Source of the DNA: an uncultured Megasphaera sp.
GTDB lineage: Bacteria; Bacillota; Negativicutes; Veillonellales; Megasphaeraceae
Direction: 5' to 3'
DNA: 6,177 bases
NCBI RefSeq assembly: GCF_958350005.1
Contig: NZ_CATWFF010000122.1
Span: 1-6,177 of the forward strand
Below the pieces are notes generated by a model. That model searched no databases and was not told the origin of the DNA. It saw only the letters and a program-made list of their open reading frames with translations. Below, in pieces: positions 1-6,095 of the stretch; positions within the stretch are counted from its first letter, which is position 1, and each line of letters opens with the position of its first letter. The translations under genes and the position numbers were made by a program.

Positions 1-49
1 ATATATATTTCTTTAAAAGCGGATATACCACTTCTAAATCAGAAATTAG

Positions 50-88
50 GCAAGCTTCAGGGCGTTCCGAAGAACGCCCTGTCCTTGC
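50..88 (-). terminator. UUCG-capped hairpin at the end of the operon, probable terminator
   Basis: A perfect 9-bp stem (arms 59-67 and 72-80, AGGGCGTTC/GAACGCCCT) closes on a 4-base loop. Read on the minus strand, the direction of the operon, the loop is C(TTCG)G, the exceptionally stable UUCG tetraloop. After an internal loop of 3 and 4 bases, a second 5-bp stem (50-54 with 84-88, GCAAG/CTTGC) extends the structure. It lies about 130 bases past the lcdB stop with no gene between. The sequence after the stem (CTTGCCTAATTTCTGATTT) is only moderately U-rich, so this is not a textbook intrinsic terminator. It may instead act as a 3' end stabiliser after Rho-type or processing-based ending. On the plus strand no U-tract follows either. 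Confidence 0.65.
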
Positions 89-214
89 TGAGTGAAACTG
101 TTGAAATTAGAGAATTTCAGAGAAGGCCTGCCTTTTTGCCCCGATAGGAGGCGACTGAAAGGAGATTCCTTGCGGATGGCAAAAAGGACAGAATCTGAAT
201 TCTGATAGCTTATT
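81..214 (-). other. Structured 3' untranslated region of the operon, no gene
   Basis: There is no credible coding sequence between the lcdB stop and the terminal hairpin: open frames here are short and lack a ribosome binding site. The stretch is rich in self-complementarity. It has a 10-bp inverted repeat (131-140/178-187), a 6-bp hairpin with a 4-base loop (189-204), an 8-bp inverted repeat (79-86/184-191) that would compete with the first and with the base of the terminal hairpin, and a 20-bp near-copy of the end of lcdB (111-130). On the minus strand a small AAGGA-ATC-TCCTT hairpin can form inside the loop of the 10-bp stem. It could be the remnant of a small insertion or a folded 3' UTR. 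Confidence 0.6.
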
Positions 215-238
215 TTACAGAATTTCAGAGAAAGCCTG
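111..238. repeat. 20-bp direct repeat: end of lcdB copied downstream
   Basis: Positions 111-130 and 219-238 match at 19 of 20 bases, 108 bp apart in the same orientation. The 219-238 copy lies in the last codons of lcdB. Read on the minus strand in the matching register, the 111-130 copy also encodes Gln-Ala-Phe-Ser-Glu-Ile-Leu and is followed by its own stop codon (TAA), exactly like the true lcdB end. Sequence further upstream of the two copies does not match. The layout fits a 108-bp insertion or slipped duplication at the gene's 3' end. Confidence 0.8.
131..187. repeat. 10-bp perfect inverted repeat in the 3' UTR
   Basis: The arms CCTTTTTGCC (131-140) and GGCAAAAAGG (178-187) are exact reverse complements, separated by 37 bases. 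The 131-140 arm directly abuts the downstream copy of the lcdB tail. The repeat lies inside the 108-bp interval between the two direct repeats, so it may be the inverted ends of a tiny decayed element or simply the stem of a folded RNA. No transposase or known insertion sequence end is recognisable. Confidence 0.6.
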
Positions 239-1333
239 AATACGCGTACGGAGCTGTTCGAGGGACGGCGATTCAATGTCGACGTCGAGAACCGTGTAGC
301 GGAGACCTGCTTTTTCGAATTCAACTTTGTAAATAGGATAGTCGAATTCTTCAGGATCGCAGAAGCGCATCATGCATACGACAACAGCATCAGCATTGTA
401 TTTCTTGGCCATGTCGATGAGCATCTGTCCACGCGGTTTGTCTGTGTTCATAGCCAGCGGGCAGCCATCGAAATCCTGCCACTGTTTGGACAACTGTTCC
501 AGCGGATCAATGCCGTACGGTACGTCTGTACGGAACTGACGGGATTCCTGAGCCAGGTCGTCAGCTACGACAGCGAGGTTGAATTCCTGGAAGATGTCGA
601 GGAGTTCATCCGGTTCAGCCATAATGCCGGAGAGGATGACTTTTTTGCCATTCCAAGGAGTTACTTTTTCGGCTTTTACAGCGTCGATGAGTTCGCGAAC
701 CAATGCAGTATGTTCTGCTTTGTCCATGAACCAGCGAGCTTTGATAACGTCATGACGTTTTACCGGTGTGAAGATCTGCGGGTACTGAGCAGCAACGTCG
801 CAGAATTCACGCATAACCTGACGGTTAGCATTGTATACGCGGATAGCTTCCTGAATAGCCATGTCGGAAATGGTTACGCCAAGGATTTTTTCCAGTTCGC
901 TGCGAACGCCTTCGTATTCAGCTTTCAGGAAATCAACAGCAGCTTCGATTTTACGGTTCTGCGGATGCGTGAAGACGATAACCGGAGCTTTGCCGTGCCA
1001 TTTCTGGCTCATGCAGCGGAGCGTATCACAGGGAACGGAGAAGATAACAGCGTCGAGACAGTCATAGGTGCCGTTGAGCTGCAGTTCCATGTCAGCCTGC
1101 ATCAGGGAGCAAGCGAACGGAGGAAGGTATGTACGAGCTTCGGAAATAACCGGTTTCTGTGCGCCAAAGAGGCCTACAGGAAGAGCACCGGCAGCGTATA
1201 CGATTTCTTCCGGAGCGTAGTACGGCATCATGCCGACCAGTTTTTTGCCCGATTTTTTATAAGCTAAAACAGTTTTCTGAGGGTGATTTGCTACTTCTTG
1301 TAATTTGCTGATCAGTTCATCAATCTTGCTCAT
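215..1333 (-). CDS. lcdB: Lactoyl-CoA dehydratase, beta subunit (LcdB; HgdB/HadC-like)
   Basis: This is the second subunit of the dehydratase that eliminates water from (R)-lactoyl-CoA to give acryloyl-CoA, a cytoplasmic, oxygen-sensitive iron-sulfur enzyme. The 372-residue length is normal for the small subunit of the 2-hydroxyacyl-CoA dehydratase family. Family signatures visible are PYYAPEEIVYAAGALPVGL near residues 37-55, Cys75 in PPFACSLMQAD, Cys102 and Cys107 in PCDTLRC, and Cys325 in MMRFCDPEEFDYP. By homology with HgdB/HadC, three of these cysteines (near 75, 102/107 and 325) should hold a [4Fe-4S] cluster; I cannot fix which of 102 and 107 binds. The ATG follows GAAGGAGG (1350-1343) with 9 bases of spacing and overlaps the lcdA stop by one base (TAATG), so the two subunits are probably coupled in translation. 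It could act on another short 2-hydroxyacyl-CoA, but the linked pct argues for lactate. Confidence 0.93.
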   Translation of the reverse strand: MSKIDELISKLQEVANHPQKTVLAYKKSGKKLVGMMPYYAPEEIVYAAGALPVGLFGAQKPVISEARTYLPPFACSLMQADMELQLNGTYDCLDAVIFSVPCDTLRCMSQKWHGKAPVIVFTHPQNRKIEAAVDFLKAEYEGVRSELEKILGVTISDMAIQEAIRVYNANRQVMREFCDVAAQYPQIFTPVKRHDVIKARWFMDKAEHTALVRELIDAVKAEKVTPWNGKKVILSGIMAEPDELLDIFQEFNLAVVADDLAQESRQFRTDVPYGIDPLEQLSKQWQDFDGCPLAMNTDKPRGQMLIDMAKKYNADAVVVCMMRFCDPEEFDYPIYKVEFEKAGLRYTVLDVDIESPSLEQLRTRIQAFSEIL

Positions 1334-2619
1334 TAGTGGTTGCCTCCTTCAGTGGCTTTCTTTTCATCCATTGCTTCACACAGTGCTTCTACGCGGGTAT
1401 CGAACTGTGCTTCCGAGAAATTACGCGGGTCAGTCTGGTCGCCGTCGAAAATAACGTACGGAACGCCGAGGTTTTTCTGTACCCGTTTGCCGCCTTCGTC
1501 GTTGAGGAGGCTCATGTTCTTGCAGGAACGGTTCTGATGCATGATCAAGCCGTCGCACTGGCCGTCTTTAACGACTTTTTCCAGAACGGCACCACGCTGT
1601 TCGAGGCAGCAGTTAATGTAGGTGCGGGTATAGGCTTCAGCCATGGATTCGAGGTTGCCTGGTTCGTAGGAAACGTCCCACATGCCAGGATATGCAGAAC
1701 CAGTCATGAGAGCGCCTTTGCCTTTCAGTTCTTTGAAGGTGTGGCCCAGAGCAATCCATACGGCAATGCCTTCCCAGGTAACACGGGTTTTTTCGTTGTC
1801 GCCGAAAGCCCATTTCTTAGCAGCTACTTTAGCTTCCAGTTCTTTAACCAGTTTGTTGAACGTAATTTCAGAGTAGTTCAGGGAACGAGCAGCAACAGCC
1901 AGGCCCATGAAGTTGAACAGGTCAAAGCCATTGAGCGGGGACGGTTTGTACGTCAAGAAGGAAGCAATTTTATTCCAGGCAGCGATAGAACGCTGTGTCT
2001 GTTTCTGTACTTCGAAGAATTTGTCATAGTCGAAAGGACGGCCGCAGATTTCTTCGAGCTGTTTAATAGCGTGTTTGAATTCGCCTACGATATACTGTTT
2101 AGCATGTTTCGTAACCGGATAGGTATGGTTGAACGGAACGTCGATCGTAATCAGAGGAATGTTCAGTTCTTTAGCGATGTTTTCGTACCATTTGAGCAGA
2201 GTGTTGCAGATATTGTTGCAAGTGAGGATCAGGTCCGGCAGGGGAATGGGAGAAGCCGGGGAGTTTTTCAGGACATCCGGTTTTTCACCTGTTTTAGCTT
2301 CCTGCAGGAGGCATTCCAAATAGCCCATGTTAACGCGGCAGTAGGAACAGATATCCTGATTGTAGCCTTTATTTTCAGCTACTTCCAGCATAGCCGGAGC
2401 GCCGTGACGGGCACCGATGCCAGCTGCATGTGTTTCCGGATATACGATGGCAATATCCATAGCCGTGCAGAATTCCGGAGGTGCAACCGATGCAGACCAG
2501 CAGACGAGGCGGCCTTCTTTTTTTGCTTTTCTTGCGTCTTCATCGACTTTCGGCAAGAAGTAGCCCAGAGCTTCTTTGGAGCTCATGCTTTCAATATCAA
2601 CTACTTTTTCTTCACTCAT
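1333..2619 (-). CDS. lcdA: Lactoyl-CoA dehydratase, alpha subunit (LcdA; HgdA/HadB-like)
   Basis: This is the large subunit of (R)-lactoyl-CoA dehydratase. In studied relatives the LcdAB/HadBC heterodimer carries [4Fe-4S] clusters, accepts one electron from the activator, and makes a ketyl radical anion of the substrate that expels the hydroxyl group. The 428-residue length fits the family. Key motifs are RLVCWSASVAPPEFC (residues 37-51), ICSYCRVNMG (90-99), LTCNNICN (132-139), WDVSYEPGN (314-322) and NRSCK (363-367). By homology the cluster ligands should be Cys94, one of Cys134/Cys138, and Cys366. There is no signal peptide or membrane segment, as expected for a cytosolic enzyme. The start is supported by AAGGAG (2633-2628) with an 8-base gap to ATG. 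The gene contains no TTA, CTA or TCA codons, a sign of strong codon bias. It lies 103 bp after lcdC and overlaps lcdB by one base. Confidence 0.93.
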   Translation of the reverse strand: MSEEKVVDIESMSSKEALGYFLPKVDEDARKAKKEGRLVCWSASVAPPEFCTAMDIAIVYPETHAAGIGARHGAPAMLEVAENKGYNQDICSYCRVNMGYLECLLQEAKTGEKPDVLKNSPASPIPLPDLILTCNNICNTLLKWYENIAKELNIPLITIDVPFNHTYPVTKHAKQYIVGEFKHAIKQLEEICGRPFDYDKFFEVQKQTQRSIAAWNKIASFLTYKPSPLNGFDLFNFMGLAVAARSLNYSEITFNKLVKELEAKVAAKKWAFGDNEKTRVTWEGIAVWIALGHTFKELKGKGALMTGSAYPGMWDVSYEPGNLESMAEAYTRTYINCCLEQRGAVLEKVVKDGQCDGLIMHQNRSCKNMSLLNDEGGKRVQKNLGVPYVIFDGDQTDPRNFSEAQFDTRVEALCEAMDEKKATEGGNH

Positions 2620-2666
2620 TACTATCTCTCCTTATGTGTAACCTTATAATTGTAAACGTCGCAGGG

Positions 2667-2700
2667 CGGACGGTCTGACCAGGTACAGCCAGATCGTCCG
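2667..2700 (-). promoter_or_regulatory. Strong hairpin between lcdC and lcdA
   Basis: The arms CGGACGGTCTG (2667-2677) and CAGATCGTCCG (2690-2700) pair at 10 of 11 positions around a 12-base loop; in the operon RNA the single odd position is an A-C mismatch. The gap of 103 bp is the longest inside the operon. No poly-U tract follows on the minus strand, so full termination is unlikely. A partial attenuator or an RNA processing/stabilising element is plausible, adjusting activator level against dehydratase level. An AT-rich stretch just after it (TTTACAATTATAA on the minus strand) has -10-like hexamers but no convincing -35, so an internal promoter is possible but unproven. Confidence 0.55.
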
Positions 2701-2722
2701 GACTAAGCGGCGTGACGTACCA

Positions 2723-3499
2723 TTAGCGGGTAACTTTTTCGTAGGCGATCAGGGCAGCTCCCAGGGCACCGATAACCTGCGGATATTCGGCAACATGAGC
2801 GGGAACACCCAGTTCCTTTGATACGGCATCGACGACACCGGCATCGCGGGAACCGCCGCCAGTCATGGTCAGATCTTTGCCGACGCCGACACGGCGGACG
2901 AGGGCACAGGCCTTGCTGGCAATGGATTTATGAACGCCTGCGACAATATCTTCTTTCGGAATATTTTTAGAAAGAAGGGAAATAACTTCTGATTCAGCAA
3001 ATACCGTACAGGTACTGCTGACTTTAGCCGGATGTTTGGAACGGAAATACCAGTCGCCCATTTCCGAAATAGGAATTTCCAGTACTTTGGACATGACATC
3101 GAGGAAACGACCCGTACCGGCAGCACACTTGTCGTTCATGGCAAACTGCATGACGAGACCTTGGTCATTTAATTTAATGGCCTTGACGTCCTGTCCGCCA
3201 ATATCGAGGATTGTCGTCGTACCGGGACACTGGAAAAGAGCTCCTTTTGCGTGGCAAGTAATTTCGCTGATTTCACCTTTAGCAACGGACACGTTAAAAC
3301 GGCCATAGCCTGTAGCGATAATATTTGCCATGTCTTCAATAGACAGTCCAGAATGGGCAAATACTTCTTTGAGTACCTTGTCCGGACCGGAAGAACCAGT
3401 GCCGACTTGCACGACCCGGTGGTGGAGGATTTTTTTGCCGTCTTCTAAGATGACAGCCTTAGATGATGAAGAACCAACATCAATTCCCAGTGTATACAT
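2723..3499 (-). CDS. lcdC: Lactoyl-CoA dehydratase activator ATPase (LcdC; HgdC-like)
   Basis: This is the activator ('archerase') of the dehydratase. It is a homodimeric ASKHA-fold ATPase whose single [4Fe-4S] cluster sits between the subunits and passes one electron at very low potential to LcdAB at the cost of ATP. Numbered from the chosen start (258 residues), phosphate loop 1 is GIDVGSSSSKAV (5-16), phosphate loop 2 is DIGGQDVK (99-106), and the adenosine motif is TGGGSRD (213-219). Cluster cysteines are Cys125 in NDKCAAGTGRF and Cys164 in STCTVFAESE, spaced 39 residues as I recall for HgdC (Cys127/Cys166). Start choice: an in-frame ATG at 3511 abuts the Shine-Dalgarno AAAGGA (3517-3512) with no spacer, so the ATG at 3499, with a 12-base spacer, is preferred; the longer form would have 262 residues. 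It lies 38 bp after the VOC gene and is probably cotranscribed. Redox input would come from ferredoxin or flavodoxin encoded elsewhere. Confidence 0.93.
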   Translation of the reverse strand: MYTLGIDVGSSSSKAVILEDGKKILHHRVVQVGTGSSGPDKVLKEVFAHSGLSIEDMANIIATGYGRFNVSVAKGEISEITCHAKGALFQCPGTTTILDIGGQDVKAIKLNDQGLVMQFAMNDKCAAGTGRFLDVMSKVLEIPISEMGDWYFRSKHPAKVSSTCTVFAESEVISLLSKNIPKEDIVAGVHKSIASKACALVRRVGVGKDLTMTGGGSRDAGVVDAVSKELGVPAHVAEYPQVIGALGAALIAYEKVTR

Positions 3500-3511
3500 T
3501 GTGTGAGTCAT

Positions 3512-3517
3512 TCCTTT
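3512..3517 (-). promoter_or_regulatory. Ribosome binding site that decides the lcdC start
   Basis: AAAGGA on the minus strand directly touches an in-frame ATG at 3511-3509, too close for initiation there. The next in-frame ATG, at 3499-3497, stands 12 bases away. The pct gene shows the same arrangement, an ATG touching the Shine-Dalgarno followed by an in-frame ATG 12 bases further on. The downstream start is therefore favoured in both. Confidence 0.65.
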
Positions 3518-3537
3518 CCATGTGGGAAGTTTTGGTA

Positions 3538-4449
3538 TTAGTCGTTAAAAGGATTGGCGTTACTTCTGTTAATGGGGGCAACAGTCTGAACGTATTCGAC
3601 GAGGATGCCCTGGTCTGTCGACGGACGACGGAAGTTGACGATGATATCATCTGTACCCTGAACGGCTTTCTTTTCCAGCATGCAGCCCGGGCATTCTTCT
3701 TCCATTATCTGACGAACTTTTTCAACGTCTGCTACTTCAAAGGCGATATGGGCAATGCCGCCTTTACCATGGTTGAAGTTTTTCAGTACGCTGCCTTCGT
3801 GAGGAACGATGAATTCGATAGGGGTGTTGTTCGGGCCGGTCTTCGTGAATACCAGGTCAGCCTGATATGCTTTAACAAAGCCGGAGTAGTCTACTTCAAG
3901 ACCGTTGTTTTTAATGAATTCATGGGCTGCATCCAGCGTCGGCAATACGATGCCAATGTGATGGAGCCGCATGGGATGCCATTTTTCGTTCAGCTTGCCA
4001 GCTTCGCCGAGGGAGGCAAAGGGATTTACGTTGTATCCTTTAATAGGAGCTGTTTTTTCTACATATTCAACGAGGATGCCTTCGTTGGTAGAAGGACGAC
4101 GGAAGTTAACGATAATATCGTCAGTACCCTGGACAGCTTTCTTTTCCAGCATACAGCCTTCTTTCTGGCCTTCCATTTCCTGACGGACGCCTTCAACGTC
4201 GCTGACTTCGAAAGCGATATGAGCAATACCGCCTTTGCCGCCGTTGAATTTCGTCAGGACCCCTTCGCGGGGGATGATCATTTCAATTGGGCTGCATGTG
4301 TCGCTGTGTTTGGTGAAAATCAGGTCAGCATGGTATGCGTCGACAAAACCGGCGTAATCAATTTCCAGACCGTTGCTCTGCATAAAATCGTGGGCTTTCT
4401 GCAAGCTCGGCAGTACGATGCCGACGTGATGCATTCTCATTGGTTTCAT
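3538..4449 (-). CDS. Tandem-domain VOC protein, methylmalonyl-CoA epimerase-like; candidate lactoyl-CoA epimerase
   Basis: The 303-residue protein is an internal duplication of a glyoxalase/VOC-fold unit. Unit 1 spans about residues 3-145 and unit 2 about 159-302, each ending in an API...NPF tail, so the offset is 156-157 residues. Each unit carries the metal-ligand pattern of the methylmalonyl-CoA epimerase family: His8 (HHVGIV), Glu56 (PIEMIIP), His77 (IAHIAF) and Glu128 (LVEYV); then His164, Glu212, His234 and Glu285. Both sites look intact. Normal epimerases are single units of about 135-150 residues that dimerise, so this looks like a fused dimer. The start follows AAAGGAG (4468-4462) with a 12-base spacer. 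It lies 57 bp after pct and 38 bp before lcdC. The methylmalonyl-CoA route is not the one encoded here, which makes a 2-hydroxyacyl-CoA (lactoyl-CoA) epimerase attractive, but this is inference. Lactoylglutathione lyase or a structural role are alternatives. Confidence 0.8.
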   Translation of the reverse strand: MKPMRMHHVGIVLPSLQKAHDFMQSNGLEIDYAGFVDAYHADLIFTKHSDTCSPIEMIIPREGVLTKFNGGKGGIAHIAFEVSDVEGVRQEMEGQKEGCMLEKKAVQGTDDIIVNFRRPSTNEGILVEYVEKTAPIKGYNVNPFASLGEAGKLNEKWHPMRLHHIGIVLPTLDAAHEFIKNNGLEVDYSGFVKAYQADLVFTKTGPNNTPIEFIVPHEGSVLKNFNHGKGGIAHIAFEVADVEKVRQIMEEECPGCMLEKKAVQGTDDIIVNFRRPSTDQGILVEYVQTVAPINRSNANPFND

Positions 4450-4461
4450 TGGTACTAGACA

Positions 4462-4468
4462 CTCCTTT
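4462..4468 (-). promoter_or_regulatory. Ribosome binding site of the VOC gene
   Basis: AAAGGAG on the minus strand lies 12 bases before the ATG at 4449. Two further in-frame ATGs (residues 4 and 6) lie still farther away, so the first ATG is preferred. The 57-bp gap to pct also contains AT-rich sequence with the short direct repeat ATATAGT (around 4481-4497), but no terminator. Confidence 0.6.
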
Positions 4469-4506
4469 AAGTATTGATATATATAGTGTTATATAGTATG
4501 TATTAC

Positions 4507-6060
4507 CTATTTCTTTAATCCCATGGGGCCATCAGCAAAGATGCGTTCGTCCATGGTGGTGTAGCCGTCAACAATAGGTTTGAATTCCATGTGAGCCAGA
4601 ATATCTTTTTCTACATCAATGCCCGGTGCAACTTCGATAAGGCGCAGGCCTTCTTCTGTCAGTTTGAATACGCACCGTTCCGTAATGTAGTATACGTGCT
4701 GGCCCCGTTTAGCAGCGAGTTTGCCGTTGAACGTAATCTGATCGACAGCGTTGATGAATTTCTTCTTTTTCCCTTCCTGGAGGATATGGAGCTTGCCGTC
4801 TTTTACTTCGACTTTCAGGCCGCTGGCCGTAAAGGTACCGCAGAAGTAAACGTTCGGCGTCTGCTGAGAAATGTCAGGGAAACCGCCGCAGCCGGCAATG
4901 TTTGTGCCGAACTTGCTGACGTTGATGTTGCCGTTCACATCGCACTGTGCCAGGCCTAAGAACGTCTGATCCAGGCCGCCGCCATCGTAGAAGTCAAACT
5001 GGTAGGTGTGGTCAATAATGGCTTCGGCATTGCGGGTGGAACCGAACTGTGCGCCGCCCTGCGGTACGCCGCCAATAGCACCATTTTCGACGGTCAGTGT
5101 AATCGTATCGGCAATGCCTTCTTCACTGGCAATGGATGCAACGTATTCCGGAGCACCTACGCCGAGGTTGACGACGGCATTGTCCATCAGGGCCAGTGCG
5201 CCGCGACGGCCGATGATCTTCTTGGCGCTCATGGGAAGGGGAGCACCTGTTTCACCGAGGGGAGCCCGGCGTTCGCCGCACAGCGTCGGATCGAAGGCAC
5301 AGCCAAAGGCCTGTTCATGATCTTCTTCATCAGCAACGACGACGTAATCGACGTAAATGCCGGGGATCTTAACGAGACGAGCGTCCAGTGTACCGTGTTC
5401 TACAACGCCTTTAACCTGGACGACGACGATGCCGCCGCAGTTATGAACTGCCTGAGCTACTGACGTGTTTTCCAGGGGAGCTACTTCTTCTTCCATCGTG
5501 ATGTTGCCAACTTCATCGGCATAGGTGCCGCGAAGGAAAGCAACATTAATGGGGAATGTCGGATAGAAGAGCTGTTCCTGACCTTCGATTTCCATTAATT
5601 TAACAATATCTTCTTTTGTTACGTCGTTCAGTTTGCCGCCGCCCTGACGAGGATCCAGGAACGTTCCCAGACCGATGTCCGTGAAGATACCCAGTTTATG
5701 GCCGGCTAATGCGCGGAACAAGTGTACCAGTGTACCTTGTGCACAGTTGTAAGCTTCGATTTTATTTTCTACGGCCAGTTTGGCAATAGCCGGAACGGTC
5801 TGATAGTGACCGAGAATAGCCCGTTTCAGCAGGCCTTCATGGGCCAGATGTTCACCGCCGCGGCCGTCGCGTTTGCCCTGCGAAGCAGCGTACATATACG
5901 TCAGATTCTTAGGGCTTCCTGTTTCAAGGAACCGTTTTTCCAATGCTTTTGTCAATGCTTCCGGATGAGCGCAGCTGACGAAGCCAATAGACGTCAAGGT
6001 GTCATTGTCTTTTACAAGCTGTGCTGCCTCACTTGCTGTGATAATTTTCACTTTCTTCAT
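4507..6060 (-). CDS. pct: Propionate (lactate) CoA-transferase, Pct
   Basis: This cytoplasmic family I CoA-transferase exchanges CoA between propionyl-CoA or acetyl-CoA and lactate (and similar short acids), feeding lactoyl-CoA to the dehydratase. The chosen start gives 517 residues, the length I recall for M. elsdenii Pct, and the sequence is very similar end to end. The N-terminal domain includes GFVSCAHPEALTKALE (26-41), SQGKRDGRGGEH (60-71) and TDIGLGTFLDPRQGGGKLN (127-145). The C-terminal domain has VNLGVGAPEYVAS (297-309) and the catalytic motif TVENGAIGGVPQGG, where Glu325 would form the glutamyl-CoA thioester; C. propionicum Pct uses the equivalent Glu324. Start choice: an in-frame ATG at 6072 directly touches the Shine-Dalgarno AAAGGAGG (6080-6073), so the ATG at 6060, 12 bases downstream, is preferred; the longer form would have 521 residues. 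It is the first gene of the operon. Confidence 0.95.
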   Translation of the reverse strand: MKKVKIITASEAAQLVKDNDTLTSIGFVSCAHPEALTKALEKRFLETGSPKNLTYMYAASQGKRDGRGGEHLAHEGLLKRAILGHYQTVPAIAKLAVENKIEAYNCAQGTLVHLFRALAGHKLGIFTDIGLGTFLDPRQGGGKLNDVTKEDIVKLMEIEGQEQLFYPTFPINVAFLRGTYADEVGNITMEEEVAPLENTSVAQAVHNCGGIVVVQVKGVVEHGTLDARLVKIPGIYVDYVVVADEEDHEQAFGCAFDPTLCGERRAPLGETGAPLPMSAKKIIGRRGALALMDNAVVNLGVGAPEYVASIASEEGIADTITLTVENGAIGGVPQGGAQFGSTRNAEAIIDHTYQFDFYDGGGLDQTFLGLAQCDVNGNINVSKFGTNIAGCGGFPDISQQTPNVYFCGTFTASGLKVEVKDGKLHILQEGKKKKFINAVDQITFNGKLAAKRGQHVYYITERCVFKLTEEGLRLIEVAPGIDVEKDILAHMEFKPIVDGYTTMDERIFADGPMGLKK

Positions 6061-6072
6061 TGTTGTATACAT

Positions 6073-6080
6073 CCTCCTTT
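6073..6080 (-). promoter_or_regulatory. Strong ribosome binding site that decides the pct start
   Basis: AAAGGAGG on the minus strand is a near-perfect anti-16S match. An ATG at 6072-6070 starts at the very next base, leaving no room for initiation, while the in-frame ATG at 6060 is 12 bases away. The shorter protein begins MKKVKIITA, which agrees with my memory of the M. elsdenii N-terminus (MRKVEIITA). Confidence 0.8.
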
Positions 6081-6095
6081 AGATATACCTGTCTC

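Noticed and set aside
123..136. AAGGC-CT-GCCTT followed by T residues on the plus strand, resembling a small terminator for a convergent gene
   Set aside because: A two-base loop cannot form such a stem, the T-run is only part of the larger inverted repeat, and no plus-strand gene enters this region.
46..324. A 92-codon minus-strand frame overlapping the end of lcdB and the terminal hairpin
   Set aside because: It starts inside lcdB in another frame, has no ribosome binding site, runs through the hairpin and repeats, and shows no recognisable protein features.
1336..2649. A 437-codon open frame on the plus strand opposite lcdA
   Set aside because: It is exactly codon-aligned with lcdA. Stops on the opposite strand can only come from TTA, CTA or TCA codons, which this biased gene does not use. 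It has no convincing ribosome binding site and its composition is that of a mirror frame.
3463..4458. A 331-codon open frame on the plus strand opposite the VOC gene
   Set aside because: It is codon-aligned with the real gene, explained by the same codon bias, and its internal repetition only mirrors the two VOC domains. The sense frame has clear family motifs.
4471..4506. AT-rich repeat-like sequence between pct and the VOC gene as a possible terminator or promoter
   Set aside because: The pairing is weak and imperfect, there is no GC stem or U-tract, and no -35/-10 pair with proper spacing stands out. It is more likely simple AT-rich spacer.
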